64,000 bases of DNA from Opitutaceae bacterium (GTDB taxonomy: Bacteria; Verrucomicrobiota; Verrucomicrobiia; Opitutales; Opitutaceae). Position 1 is the stretch's first letter. Each line of letters begins with the position of its first letter. Under the pieces are notes generated by a model, which had not been told where the DNA came from, made no database searches, and saw only the letters and a list, made by a program, of their open reading frames with translations. The translations under genes and the position numbers were made by a program. The stretch is from contig JADJTK010000007.1 in the NCBI GenBank assembly GCA_016711225.1, forward strand, positions 186,001 through 250,000, in the 5' to 3' direction. Positions 51,993 to 60,215 of the stretch are shown piece by piece.

Positions 51993-52367
51993 TCAGAGCT
52001 CGTTGTACTTTTCGGCGCGGCCGCGAGCCTTTTCCACCGGATACTTCTGGGCGTTGCGTGTCATCTTTTCCGTGATCGCCGTGGCGAGATCAATACCGGT
52101 TTGATTGGCGAACTCCAGACAGTAGACCACGATGTCGGCCAGCTCGTCCTGGAGCGCCGCGCGCTTGTCGGGACGATTCATCACCGCGCGCGACTCCTCG
52201 GGAGTCACCCACAGCAGCGGTTCCATCAGTTCGGCGGCCTCGGCGGCGATGGCCATGGAGAGATTCTTCGGGGAGTGGAACTGCTCCCAGTCGCGGGCGC
52301 GGGCAAAGGCCAGCACCTCGGTCTTCAACTCGCCCAGCGTCGTATTGTCGTCGTGCCGCAAATTCAT
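51993..52367 (-). CDS. MazG-like nucleotide pyrophosphohydrolase
   Basis: 124-residue all-helical MazG/RS21-C6-type protein, which hydrolyses dNTPs or modified nucleotides to monophosphates. The metal-binding E-x2-E...E-x2-D pattern is visible in A-A-E-A-A-E-L and D-E-L-A-D-I-V-V-Y-C. The start M-N-L-R-H-D-D-N-T-T gives the usual length for the dCTPase-like group. The adjacent ribosomal-protein cluster has its own terminator, so it is a separate unit. It likely cleans the nucleotide pool. Confidence 0.85.
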   Translation of the reverse strand: MNLRHDDNTTLGELKTEVLAFARARDWEQFHSPKNLSMAIAAEAAELMEPLLWVTPEESRAVMNRPDKRAALQDELADIVVYCLEFANQTGIDLATAITEKMTRNAQKYPVEKARGRAEKYNEL

Positions 52368-52551
52368 CGGCCGACGTTAGCCAGGCCCGCCGGCCCCCGG
52401 CAACCGCGAAGCCGGCACCGCGCGCAGAGGTCGAACCCACGGCCACCCCGGGGAGACGCTCCGGTGCGCCCCCCAGCGAGAAGGGGCCGGACAATGCAGC
52501 CACCTCGTCCCACGGGCGCAGGGCCCACCTAGGCCAGGAAGTCTGAACAAC

Positions 52552-52584
52552 AAAAAGCCGCGCAGCCCTGAGGCGGCGCGGCTT
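52552..52584 (-). terminator. Intrinsic terminator after rplI
   Basis: Stem AAGCCGCGC (52555-52563) with GCGCGGCTT (52576-52584), followed on the minus strand by five T. It lies 20 bases past the rplI stop and should end the rplY-pth-rpsF-ssb-rplI transcript. Confidence 0.85.
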
Positions 52585-52603
52585 TCGAAAAAACGGAGGC
52601 GTA

Positions 52604-53089
52604 TTACTTCTGCGCTTCGCCGGAGGACACGAGGGGGTTCTCCGACACGACGTCGAAGGACAAGGTCACCGTCACCTCAGCGTGGAGCTTCACGGTGGCC
52701 TCGTGCTTGCCGAGGGCTTTCACCGGAGCCGCGAGATGAATGCGCTTCTTCTCCACGTTGATGCCGGCGGCCACGAGCTTGTCGTGCAGATCGTTGGAGG
52801 TGACGGAGCCGAACAGGCGGCCACCCTCGCCGGTCTTCATGGCGATGGCGATGTTGGCCTTCTCGATCAGGGCGCCGAGGGCCTTGGCGCCGTCGAGTTC
52901 CTGACCTTCACGGTTGGCGCGGCGCTGCTTGAGGGCCTCGACCTGCTTGCGGTTGGACGCGGTGATCGTCACGCCGATTTGCTGCGGGAGCAGGAAATTG
53001 CGGGCGTAGCCGGCGCGGACTTTGACTTGGTCGCCTTCGGCGCCCAGGCCCTCGACGGGCTTGATCAGGAGAATCTCGGTATGGGACAT
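52604..53089 (-). CDS. rplI: 50S ribosomal protein L9
   Basis: 161 residues, the usual length. The N-terminal domain has L-L-I-K-P-V-E-G-L-G...G-D-Q-V-K-V-R-A-G-Y-A-R-N-F-L-L-P, the L9 signature, joined by a long helix to the C-terminal domain with G-R-L-F-G-S-V-T. L9 binds 23S rRNA near the L1 stalk and helps keep the reading frame. It is the last of the rplY-pth-rpsF-ssb-rplI cluster. Confidence 0.97.
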   Translation of the reverse strand: MSHTEILLIKPVEGLGAEGDQVKVRAGYARNFLLPQQIGVTITASNRKQVEALKQRRANREGQELDGAKALGALIEKANIAIAMKTGEGGRLFGSVTSNDLHDKLVAAGINVEKKRIHLAAPVKALGKHEATVKLHAEVTVTLSFDVVSENPLVSSGEAQK

Positions 53090-53120
53090 GGCAGTCGTAT
53101 TGAGTTAAAAGGTGAAAGGA

Positions 53121-53615
53121 TCAGAACGGAACATCGTCTTCGAGACCAGGACCGGAATCGGGCGGAGGCGCGGGCCGGTTGGTGCTGCGCGGGGGCGGGG
53201 CGCTGCGCTCGGGCGGGCTGCTGCGCTCCTCGGAGACGACATCGCCGCCCATGTCGCCCGATGGGCCGCCGCCGCCACCGGGGCCGCGGGAAAGAAACTG
53301 CACGTTGTCGAGGACAACCTTGAGCTTGCTGCGCTTCTGCTGGGTGGCCTTATCCTCCCACGCGTCGAGGCGCAGACGTCCTTCGACCATGCAGGGGCTG
53401 CCCTTGGTCAAATACTTGGAGACGAGTTCGCCCTGTTTGCCCCAGGCCTCGATGTCGACAAAGGTCGTCTCATCGCGGCTGTTGCCGCTTTCGTCGCGGA
53501 ACTGGCGATTCACGGCCAGCCCGAACGAACAGATCGCGGTGCCCTTCGGCGTCACGCGCAACTCGGGGTCGCGGGTGAGGTTGCCGATGAGAAAGACTTT
53601 GTTGAGGTAGGCCAT
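53121..53615 (-). CDS. ssb: Single-stranded DNA-binding protein
   Basis: 164 residues. The OB fold starts M-A-Y-L-N-K-V-F-L-I-G-N-L-T-R-D-P-E, a standard SSB start. The Gly/Pro/Ser-rich linker ends in the acidic tip L-E-D-D-V-P-F, which binds replication and repair proteins. It lies between rpsF and rplI, the place where many bacteria keep rpsR as well; no rpsR is seen here. Confidence 0.97.
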   Translation of the reverse strand: MAYLNKVFLIGNLTRDPELRVTPKGTAICSFGLAVNRQFRDESGNSRDETTFVDIEAWGKQGELVSKYLTKGSPCMVEGRLRLDAWEDKATQQKRSKLKVVLDNVQFLSRGPGGGGGPSGDMGGDVVSEERSSPPERSAPPPRSTNRPAPPPDSGPGLEDDVPF

Positions 53616-53632
53616 CGGGGACGGGGGTCGGC

Positions 53633-53929
53633 TCAGGCCGTCTCGAACATCGCCCGATAGACCACCTGGTTGAGGCGGAGGCGTTCGTGCAGGTGCTTGG
53701 GGCCGTCGACCGGCGCCATGAATTCCATCTGCACGTAGGGGGCGGTGGTGAACTTCGGATCGGTGGAGCGCACAAGATCGCGCTGGCCGAGGTTTTCCAC
53801 GGAGACGACTTCGCCCTGCACGGCTGTGATATCCAGTTTCACCTTCTCCAGGAGCACGTCGAGGGTCTCTTCGCGCCCGCGGGTATCGATGATGAAAGTG
53901 GCCTTATACTTGCGCTTGATCGGTGTCAT
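53633..53929 (-). CDS. rpsF: 30S ribosomal protein S6
   Basis: 98 residues with the S6 beta-alpha-beta start (Y-K-A-T-F-I-I-D-T-R-G) and late beta strand (Y-V-Q-M-E-F-M-A). S6 binds 16S rRNA with S18. The start lies inside the end of pth (26-base overlap), so the two are probably translationally coupled. Confidence 0.93.
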   Translation of the reverse strand: MTPIKRKYKATFIIDTRGREETLDVLLEKVKLDITAVQGEVVSVENLGQRDLVRSTDPKFTTAPYVQMEFMAPVDGPKHLHERLRLNQVVYRAMFETA

Positions 53930-54515
53930 TTGCGGAGGAAATGCGGCGGTTGAGCTGATTCATGGCGGGCTCCAGCCCCCTCGTGGCGAGGAGTTCGAGT
54001 CCGTTGATATATTGGGAAAGTTGATGGTCGATGAGCTGGCGATCAGCCGGGGGAAAGCGGCCGAGCACAAAGTCCTTGAGGTCGATCTGGGCCGGTTGGC
54101 GCGGGCCGATGCCAATGCGAAAACGGATGAAGCCGACACCGAGATGATCGATGAGGCTCTGCACTCCGTTGTGCCCGCCGGCGCTGCCGTCCACCGAGAG
54201 CTTCACCTTGCCCACCGGCATCGTGAGGTCGTCGTAGACGACTGCCAGACGGGTCGGTGGGTGGCGAAAATAGTCGCAGGTGCGACGCAGGGCGCGGCCG
54301 CTTTCGTTGACGTAGGTGAGCGGCTTGACCAACAACAACGGTGGGCGCGTCGGGAGATCCCAGCGCGTCACCATTGCTTCGGCATTGCGGTCGCGCGACC
54401 AGGAGAGGCCGGCGCGGGCCGCGAGCGCGTCGAGTACGAGCCAACCAAGGTTGTGGCGCGTATCGGCGTACTCCTCGCCGGGATTGCCCAGGCCGGCGAG
54501 AACAGCAATCGACAT
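53904..54515 (-). CDS. pth: Peptidyl-tRNA hydrolase
   Basis: 203 residues. It frees tRNA from prematurely released peptidyl-tRNA. The motifs G-L-G-N-P-G-E-E-Y-A-D-T-R-H-N (catalytic His at H21), K-P-L-T-Y-V-N-E-S-G and D-D-L-T-M-P-V-G-K...G-S-A-G-G-H-N-G are all present. The gene follows rplY by 57 bases and overlaps rpsF, in the order seen in many Verrucomicrobiota. Confidence 0.96.
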   Translation of the reverse strand: MSIAVLAGLGNPGEEYADTRHNLGWLVLDALAARAGLSWSRDRNAEAMVTRWDLPTRPPLLLVKPLTYVNESGRALRRTCDYFRHPPTRLAVVYDDLTMPVGKVKLSVDGSAGGHNGVQSLIDHLGVGFIRFRIGIGPRQPAQIDLKDFVLGRFPPADRQLIDHQLSQYINGLELLATRGLEPAMNQLNRRISSANDTDQAQV

Positions 54516-54572
54516 GACTCAAAGAACGTGCGCGGCACCACCCTGCGGCGGGGCCGCGCGCAAAGGAAATAC

Positions 54573-55337
54573 TTACTTCTTGGCGGGAGCCTTCGCTGCA
54601 GGCGCCTTGGCGGCGGCCGGAGCGGCACCGGGCTTGGCGCCGGCGGCCGGCTTCGCACCAGCGGCCGGAGCGGCGGCGCCAGCGGCGGGCGCAGCAGCAG
54701 CGGCGGCACCAGCGGCAGGCGCGGCACCTTCGGCGGCGGCAGCGGCAGCACCGGCAGCGGGAGTAACAGCCTCCTCGGCGGCGGGAGCCACACAGGCGAC
54801 GACGGGCTGCTTGGGGCTGTCGAGGAACTCGACTCCGGCAATCGCCACCAACCCGGCCACGTGGATCGAGTCGCCCACCTTCAAGGCGGCCACGTCGACG
54901 TCGACGAACTCGGGCAGATCCTTCGGCAAGCAGCGGATACGCAACTCGTGGGCGGACACATTCATGATGCCGCCTTCGTTCTTCACTCCGTCGGCCTCGC
55001 CGATGATGCGCACACCCACTTGGAGCTCGATCGGCTCGTTGGCGGCCACTTCGCGGAGATCAATATGGAGATACTCGTCGGTCAGCGGGTTGCGCTGGAT
55101 TTCCTGGATGAAGGAGATCGCCTCGCGACCATCGGGGCGCAGGAACTCGATCAGCGCCGTCGAGCCGCCGATCACCTTCAGGAGGCGACGGAACTCGGGC
55201 ACATCGACCGCCAGTTGCACCGGCTCGGTGTGCTTACCGTAGAGAATGGCGGGGATCTTCCCGCTCGAACGCAGACGACGCGAGGCACTGCGACCTTGGC
55301 CCTCGCGGGCGGTGACGTTGAGCTTGAGCTGCTTCAT
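54573..55337 (-). CDS. rplY: 50S ribosomal protein L25/general stress protein Ctc
   Basis: 254 residues from ATG 55337. An L25 domain (residues 1-95, with G-K-I-P-A-I-L-Y-G) and a beta-rich TL5-like C-terminal domain (about 96-190) bind 5S rRNA. The last 60 or so residues are an Ala/Pro/Gly/Lys tail of (P-A-A-G-A)-type repeats that is not part of the fold. The tail is highly GC-rich and repetitive. It is first in the cluster; a possible promoter lies 68 bases upstream. Confidence 0.93.
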   Translation of the reverse strand: MKQLKLNVTAREGQGRSASRRLRSSGKIPAILYGKHTEPVQLAVDVPEFRRLLKVIGGSTALIEFLRPDGREAISFIQEIQRNPLTDEYLHIDLREVAANEPIELQVGVRIIGEADGVKNEGGIMNVSAHELRIRCLPKDLPEFVDVDVAALKVGDSIHVAGLVAIAGVEFLDSPKQPVVACVAPAAEEAVTPAAGAAAAAAEGAAPAAGAAAAAAPAAGAAAPAAGAKPAAGAKPGAAPAAAKAPAAKAPAKK

Positions 55338-55404
55338 GGAAATACGATTTGAATGTGGACTGTATCCCCCGGGAGAAGGGCAGTCCGAGGTGGAAAAGGG
55401 GTGC

Positions 55405-55432
55405 ACCGTAGTAGCCGGTTTTCCGAAATCAA
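55405..55432 (-). promoter_or_regulatory. Possible sigma-70 promoter for rplY
   Basis: On the minus strand TTGATT (complement of 55427-55432) and TACGGT (complement of 55405-55410) are 16 bases apart, giving a moderate -35/-10 match about 70 bases before the rplY start. The divergent space 55338-55668 shows no gene. Confidence 0.35.
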
Positions 55433-55668
55433 CCAAAACTTTTCCGGGTTGACGTTTTCCCGGGCCTTTCCGAGTCCGTCCGTCTCTCCGAACCATGGGG
55501 ACTCACCCACCTCCCGGCCGGCTCCGCAGTACCGCGTGCACAATTGGGAGCAACCTGTAAAAGCACGTGCGGCACTCGCAGACTATTGATACGCGCGTCC
55601 CAACGGCCACCATCAAGCCAGCACGCCGCGCTCCCCTCTTTCCTCCGGGGCGGCGACCGGTCCTCCCT

Positions 55669-57072
55669 ATGACGCCCCCCTTCTCCCGCCTGCTCGCTGT
55701 TGCATCCCTTCTGCTCATGCTCGCCGCGCCGCCCGCACACGCTCTGATTGACGCAAACCACGACGGCGTTTCCGACGTCTGGGCCGCCCTCTACCCGATC
55801 GCCGGGGCCCCCACCGCCGATCCCGACCGCGACGGCGCCACCAATCTCGCCGAGTCCATCGCCGGCACCGACCCACTCGATGCCTCCGACCATCTCGCCG
55901 TCGTCGCCGAGGTCGACCCGGGCACGATCTACTCCGCCTCTTCCAAGGGCGACATCGTCCTTCGCTGGTGGGGACTGCTCAACAAGCGCTACCGCATCCA
56001 GTCCTCCACGGATCTGCGAAGCTGGGGCACCTTCAATCAAGTCATCGGCCTCGACCGCGAGTGCCGAGTGACGGTGAAGAACCGTTACGTTCCGCCCGCC
56101 GACAAACCCACCCAGCCCGATCCCGAGGTTCGAAAATACTACCGCGTCGTCGCCTTCGACTACGACTCCAACACCAACGGGGCGACCGATTGGGAGGAGG
56201 CCAATCGACTCCCCGCCACCGATCCCTTCGCCGGCGCCCGCACAGCCCTCGCCAGCCCCCTGATCCCCTTCGCCCTCTGTTTCGCCAACGCCAACTGGAT
56301 GATCGCGCCCGCCGAGCAGATCGCCCTCTCCCAGAAAGCGGGATACAGCGGCCTCGTCGTTTCCAGTTACGACGTCGACGCCGGCCGCCTCAAGAAGTTC
56401 GCCGACCACGCCGACGTCGTGTCGGGCAAGTTCCGCATCCCTGCCATGCTCTGGTGGACGAATACCAGCCCCCTCACGGCCGCCACTCTCGTCAACACGA
56501 TCAACCCCGTTCTCGACCAGGCCGTTCGCATGGACATGGCGCTCTGGGTCGTGATCGACGACATCGCCCCCGACCCGGTCCCCACCGACTATAAGTGCAA
56601 CTCGCCCGAGAACGTCGCGCTCGCCCTCGCCAAGCTCCACGTCATCGCCGACGCCTGCGCGGCCAAGCAAGCCCGTCTGGTGCTGTATCCGCACGCGGGC
56701 ACCACCTTCATCGATACCGAGGAGGCGCTTACCGTGTACCAACAGCTCGCCGCCCTCGGGCACCCCGAGGTGCGCCTCTCGCTTCACCTCTGCCACGAGC
56801 AGGCCGCCGGCGCGATGGGCCGCATCGCCACCACCGTGGCCAACGCGGCCCCCTACCTCGTGCTTGCCTCCGTCGACGGCTCCAACTCATGGGCCGACAT
56901 CAAGCCCCTCGACCAGGGCAGCTACGATCCCACTCCCTTCCTGAGGGTCCTCGCCGACGTCGGCTACACCGGCCCGATGGTGCTGCACACCTACGCCCTC
57001 CGCGATCCGCGCCTCGACGACCACCTCGTCCGCTCGCTCATCCGCTGGAACCAGCTCGTCGCCGCGCCGTAG
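55669..57072 (+). CDS. Secreted xylose-isomerase-like barrel protein with calcium-type repeat (1)
   Basis: 467 residues from ATG 55669, with signal peptide L-L-A-V-A-S-L-L-L-M-L-A...A-H-A. A D-A-N-H-D-G-V-S-D-V-W...D-P-D-R-D-G-A-T-N motif, like thrombospondin type 3 calcium repeats, comes next, then a beta-rich domain and a C-terminal AP-endonuclease-2/xylose-isomerase-type barrel from about residue 210. Candidate metal ligands are in L-V-L-Y-P-H, L-S-L-H-L-C-H-E and L-D-Q-G-S-Y-D. First of three tandem paralogues. The stop codon lies within a hairpin repeat. Extracytoplasmic sugar isomerisation or epimerisation is inferred. Confidence 0.8.
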   Translation: MTPPFSRLLAVASLLLMLAAPPAHALIDANHDGVSDVWAALYPIAGAPTADPDRDGATNLAESIAGTDPLDASDHLAVVAEVDPGTIYSASSKGDIVLRWWGLLNKRYRIQSSTDLRSWGTFNQVIGLDRECRVTVKNRYVPPADKPTQPDPEVRKYYRVVAFDYDSNTNGATDWEEANRLPATDPFAGARTALASPLIPFALCFANANWMIAPAEQIALSQKAGYSGLVVSSYDVDAGRLKKFADHADVVSGKFRIPAMLWWTNTSPLTAATLVNTINPVLDQAVRMDMALWVVIDDIAPDPVPTDYKCNSPENVALALAKLHVIADACAAKQARLVLYPHAGTTFIDTEEALTVYQQLAALGHPEVRLSLHLCHEQAAGAMGRIATTVANAAPYLVLASVDGSNSWADIKPLDQGSYDPTPFLRVLADVGYTGPMVLHTYALRDPRLDDHLVRSLIRWNQLVAAP

Positions 57073-57096
57073 CGAAACTCGCAAGAGTCTCGTCCG
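57069..57096 (+). repeat. Covarying hairpin repeat, copy 1
   Basis: Arm CGAAACTC (57073-57080), GCAA loop, arm GAGTCTCG (57085-57092): one mismatch. The preceding TAG (57070-57072) is the stop codon of the first barrel gene. Family members share the frame GTAG-arm-GNRA-arm-TCCG. Confidence 0.7.
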
Positions 57097-57111
57097 CCCC
57101 GGTCTCTCCTC

Positions 57112-57139
57112 GTCGCGATGCTCGCCAGAGCTTCGTCCG
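57112..57139 (+). repeat. Covarying hairpin repeat, copy 2
   Basis: Arm CGATGCTC (57116-57123), loop GCCA, arm GAGCTTCG (57128-57135), then TCCG. One mismatch in the stem. Confidence 0.65.
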
Positions 57140-57154
57140 TTTCCTCCCTCTAGC

Positions 57155-57182
57155 GTAGCGAAGTTCGCAAGAACTTCGTCCG
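57155..57182 (+). repeat. Covarying hairpin repeat, copy 3
   Basis: Perfect 8-bp stem: CGAAGTTC (57159-57166), GCAA loop, GAACTTCG (57171-57178). Compared with the copy at 60115, both sides of one pair changed (C-G to T-A), preserving pairing. Confidence 0.75.
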
Positions 57183-57399
57183 CTTCCGTTTCCGACAAGG
57201 CGAACGTCTTGGTTCCATCGATAAATCACGCCCCGTCACTGGTTGTCCACCACCTCCGGCGCCTACGGAACTTGAGCATCCTGTAAATCCGCCCACGTCC
57301 CCCCTCCCCGGCCTTGTGCCCCTGATCGAGCCCCGCCAACCTGTCCTTCCCAGTACACGGGCTCATCCGCCATTCCCATGGCGCCGGGCCCGCATCCCC

Positions 57400-58755
57400 A
57401 TGGCCTCCCACACCATTTCCTTCCGCGGCCTGCGCCGCGCATGGCTCTGCGCCTTCTCGCTCCTGCTAAGCCTTGGCGCGCCCACGCTGCTCGCCCTCGT
57501 CGACTTCGACGGCGACGGCCTCTCCGACATCTGGCCGGAAACGTATCCCAACGCCGGTGCCGCCACGGCCGATCCCGATGGCGACGGTGCCACCAATTTC
57601 GCCGAGTCCCTCGCGGGCACCAATCCCTTCGACCGCGCCAGCCGCCTCGTCGCCTCCGTGCCCGAGACTGACGCCTCAGGCAATACCCTGCTTCGCTGGT
57701 CCGGCGTCGCCGGCAAACGCTACCGCATCGATTCCTCGGCCGACCTCGTCACCTGGACGCTCGGCACCGAACTGCTCACCGCGGCCGACAGCCCACGTCT
57801 CGTTCGCGCCGCCGGCGCCGCTTCTGGTCCCCGCCTCTTCTGGCGCGTCACCGCGCTCGACACGGACACCGATGGCGACGGCGTCAACGACTGGGAGGAA
57901 TCCCGCCTCGGTTCCGATCCCGCCGTACCCGCAGTTCAACTCCAAAGCCACTTCGTGCCCTTCGGCATGTGCTTCGGCGATCTGACCGCCGCGGAACAAA
58001 TCGCCCGCTGCCAGTCTCGCGGTTTCAGCGGCCTCGGCATCCAGAATTTCGATCTTTCTTCACTGAAGGACTTCGCCGCCAATGGCGAGGTCACCTCCGG
58101 CCGCTGCAAGATCTACAGCGTGCTCTGGTTCCCCAATTTCGACGTCAGCCTCGACTCCGCCCCCCTGACCGATCTCGACAAAAAACTCACCGAGCTTGCG
58201 AAGATGAAGGCCGCCCTCTGGCTGGCCATGGACTCCCCCGACCGCAAGGAAGCCACCCTCGCCGCCGGCGCCGCCGCGATCAGAATCATTGCCGAGCATT
58301 GTCGCACGAAGGGCGTGCAGCTCGTGCTCTACCCGCACGGCGGCGCGTTGTTCGACGACGCCGAAGCCGCCCTCGCCATGCGCAACCGCGTCGGCCTTCC
58401 CGAGATCAAGATCTCGGTCCACCTCTGCCACGAGATCATGGCCGGCAACGGCGCCCGCATCGCCGCCGTCGTCGCCGCCGTGAAAGACCACATCGCGATG
58501 GCTTCCGTCTCCGGCTCCTCCATCGCCGTCTATCCGAACGACAACTGGGCCCACCAAATCCAGCCGCTCGACCGCGGTGACTACGACATTCGCCCGTTTC
58601 TTCAGGCTCTCGCCGCCGCCGGCTACACCGGCCCGATGCAGCTGCAGACCTACAACCTTGGCGATCCCGGCGCCACGCCCACCGCCACCGACCACCTCAC
58701 CCGCTCAATGAAGAAGTGGCGCACCCTCGTAGCTCCCACCGCCCACCGTCCCTAA
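57400..58755 (+). CDS. Secreted xylose-isomerase-like barrel protein with calcium-type repeat (2)
   Basis: 451 residues from ATG 57400 with a signal peptide (A-W-L-C-A-F-S-L-L-L-S-L). The repeat is D-F-D-G-D-G-L-S-D-I-W...D-P-D-G-D-G-A-T-N, a better calcium-loop match than in the first paralogue. A second D-T-D-G-D-G-V-N-D-W-E-E repeat precedes the barrel, which starts near residue 190 (F-V-P-F-G-M-C-F-G). Metal-site candidates are V-L-Y-P-H-G, S-V-H-L-C-H-E and L-D-R-G-D-Y-D-I-R-P. Upstream is a 327-base space with three hairpin repeats. Function is the same inference as for its neighbours. Confidence 0.8.
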   Translation: MASHTISFRGLRRAWLCAFSLLLSLGAPTLLALVDFDGDGLSDIWPETYPNAGAATADPDGDGATNFAESLAGTNPFDRASRLVASVPETDASGNTLLRWSGVAGKRYRIDSSADLVTWTLGTELLTAADSPRLVRAAGAASGPRLFWRVTALDTDTDGDGVNDWEESRLGSDPAVPAVQLQSHFVPFGMCFGDLTAAEQIARCQSRGFSGLGIQNFDLSSLKDFAANGEVTSGRCKIYSVLWFPNFDVSLDSAPLTDLDKKLTELAKMKAALWLAMDSPDRKEATLAAGAAAIRIIAEHCRTKGVQLVLYPHGGALFDDAEAALAMRNRVGLPEIKISVHLCHEIMAGNGARIAAVVAAVKDHIAMASVSGSSIAVYPNDNWAHQIQPLDRGDYDIRPFLQALAAAGYTGPMQLQTYNLGDPGATPTATDHLTRSMKKWRTLVAPTAHRP

Positions 58756-58819
58756 TCACCCCGCCTGCTCCTTCTTCGTAATGCCTTCTTCACTCTGCCT
58801 TAGGTTCTCCGTGTTTCCC

Positions 58820-60064
58820 ATGCGTCTCATTACCGCGCTCTTCCTCGCCACCACCCTCGCCACCAGCGCGGGCCACGCCGCCGATCCGGCCTTCATTCCC
58901 GCGCTCTTCGTCGACCCCGGCGTGCCCCACGCCAACTTCGCGGGCGACATGGAGCTGCGGTGGCACGGCGAACTCAATCGCCGCTACCGCATCGAATATT
59001 CCACCGACCTGCGCACATGGAAGCACGAAGGGCAGCTCGTCGGCCTCGACCAAGACTGCCACTATGTGGTCAAACGCCGCTACGTCCCGCCGTCCACCGA
59101 TCCCACCAAGCCCGACCCCGAAGTCCGCAAGTTCTGGCGCGTCACGCCCTTCGATTTCGATTCCGATGGCGACGGCATCTCCGACTACGACGAGTCGCGC
59201 CTCGGCACTGATCCGTTCGCCGGCACCCGCATCCCGTTGCGCTGCGACTTCGTCCCCTTCGGCCTTTGCTTCGGCGGCAGCGACTGGTCCATGACCGCCG
59301 CCGCCCAGATCTCCCTGTGTCAATCCGTCGGTTACACCGGCTACGGACTGGCCGGCTTCGGCTCCGAAGGCGGGCTCAAGGCCTTCGCCGACCATCCCGA
59401 CGTGGGCGCCGGCCGCTTCCGCATCTACAGCGCCCTCTGGTGGGTCGATGTCACGAGTGCCTTCAACTGGACCGACATCGACAAGCGCCTCGTCCAGGCC
59501 GCCCGCATGGACATGGCCGTCTGGATGGTCGTCGGCGGCGCCAAGACCACCGCCAACGTCGAGACTGCCTACGGCATCCTCAAAACCACCGTGCAGCATT
59601 GCGCCAACAAGGGAGCCAAGCTCGTGCTCTATCCCCATGAAGGCACAACCTTCATCAACGCCGAGCAGGCGCTCGTGCTCTTGCTCCGCCTGCGGGCCGA
59701 CGAGGATCTCTCGCCCGCGGAGAAGGCCTGCGTGAGCATCTCCATCCACCTCTGCCACGAGCTGAAGGCCGGCAATGGCGCGCGCATCGCCGAGGTCGTC
59801 GCCGCCGTCGCGCCCTACTGCACCCTCGCCTCCGTCAACGGTGCCGAGGCCGACACCCGCTCCCGCGGCGGTTGGACCACCGGCATCCGCCCCCTCGACC
59901 AGGGAAACTACGACGTACGCCCGTTCCTCCAAGCCCTCGCCACCGCTGGCTACACCGGCCCGATGGAGTACCACACCTACAACCTCCCTGATCCGGACCA
60001 CGACGACCACCTCGAGCGCACCCTGCTGCGCTGGCAGCAACTCGTCGCACCGCCCTCGCCCTGA
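58820..60064 (+). CDS. Secreted xylose-isomerase-like barrel protein (3)
   Basis: 414 residues from ATG 58820; signal peptide L-I-T-A-L-F-L-A-T-T-L-A-T-S-A-G-H-A. It lacks the first calcium-type repeat of the others but keeps D-S-D-G-D-G-I-S-D-Y-D-E before the barrel. The barrel is very close to paralogue 1: K-L-V-L-Y-P-H-E-G, S-I-H-L-C-H-E-L-K, and I-R-P-L-D-Q-G-N-Y-D-V-R-P-F. The upstream stretch contains a pyrimidine-rich element also seen before the next two genes. Probably extracytoplasmic. Confidence 0.8.
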   Translation: MRLITALFLATTLATSAGHAADPAFIPALFVDPGVPHANFAGDMELRWHGELNRRYRIEYSTDLRTWKHEGQLVGLDQDCHYVVKRRYVPPSTDPTKPDPEVRKFWRVTPFDFDSDGDGISDYDESRLGTDPFAGTRIPLRCDFVPFGLCFGGSDWSMTAAAQISLCQSVGYTGYGLAGFGSEGGLKAFADHPDVGAGRFRIYSALWWVDVTSAFNWTDIDKRLVQAARMDMAVWMVVGGAKTTANVETAYGILKTTVQHCANKGAKLVLYPHEGTTFINAEQALVLLLRLRADEDLSPAEKACVSISIHLCHELKAGNGARIAEVVAAVAPYCTLASVNGAEADTRSRGGWTTGIRPLDQGNYDVRPFLQALATAGYTGPMEYHTYNLPDPDHDDHLERTLLRWQQLVAPPSP

Positions 60065-60071
60065 CTCCCCT

Positions 60072-60107
60072 CGTTCTCTTTCTCATTCTCGTACTCGTTC
60101 TCCTCCC
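60072..60107 (+). repeat. Pyrimidine-rich GTTCTC/GTACTC repeat, copy 2
   Basis: Tract of CGTTCTC, TTTCTC, ATTCTC and GTACTC units, like the tract at 10817. It comes seven bases after a stop codon and just before a hairpin repeat. Confidence 0.4.
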
Positions 60108-60114
60108 TCCCCCC

Positions 60115-60142
60115 GTGGCGAAGCTCGCAAGAGCTTCGTCCG
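60115..60142 (+). repeat. Covarying hairpin repeat, copy 4
   Basis: Perfect 8-bp stem: CGAAGCTC (60119-60126), GCAA loop, GAGCTTCG (60131-60138), then TCCG. The best copy for defining the family. Confidence 0.75.
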
Positions 60143-60215
60143 GCCTCTTTTCCTCCTCCGCCCGCTCTGCCTTCTTCGTTCTGCATTCTGCCTTCCGCCC
60201 TACTTCCCCGCCCCC

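Noticed and set aside
55443..55560. Minus-strand ORF extension of rplY by 53 residues
   Set aside because: The added residues do not match L25, whose normal start M-K-Q-L-K-L-N-V-T-A lies at 55337.
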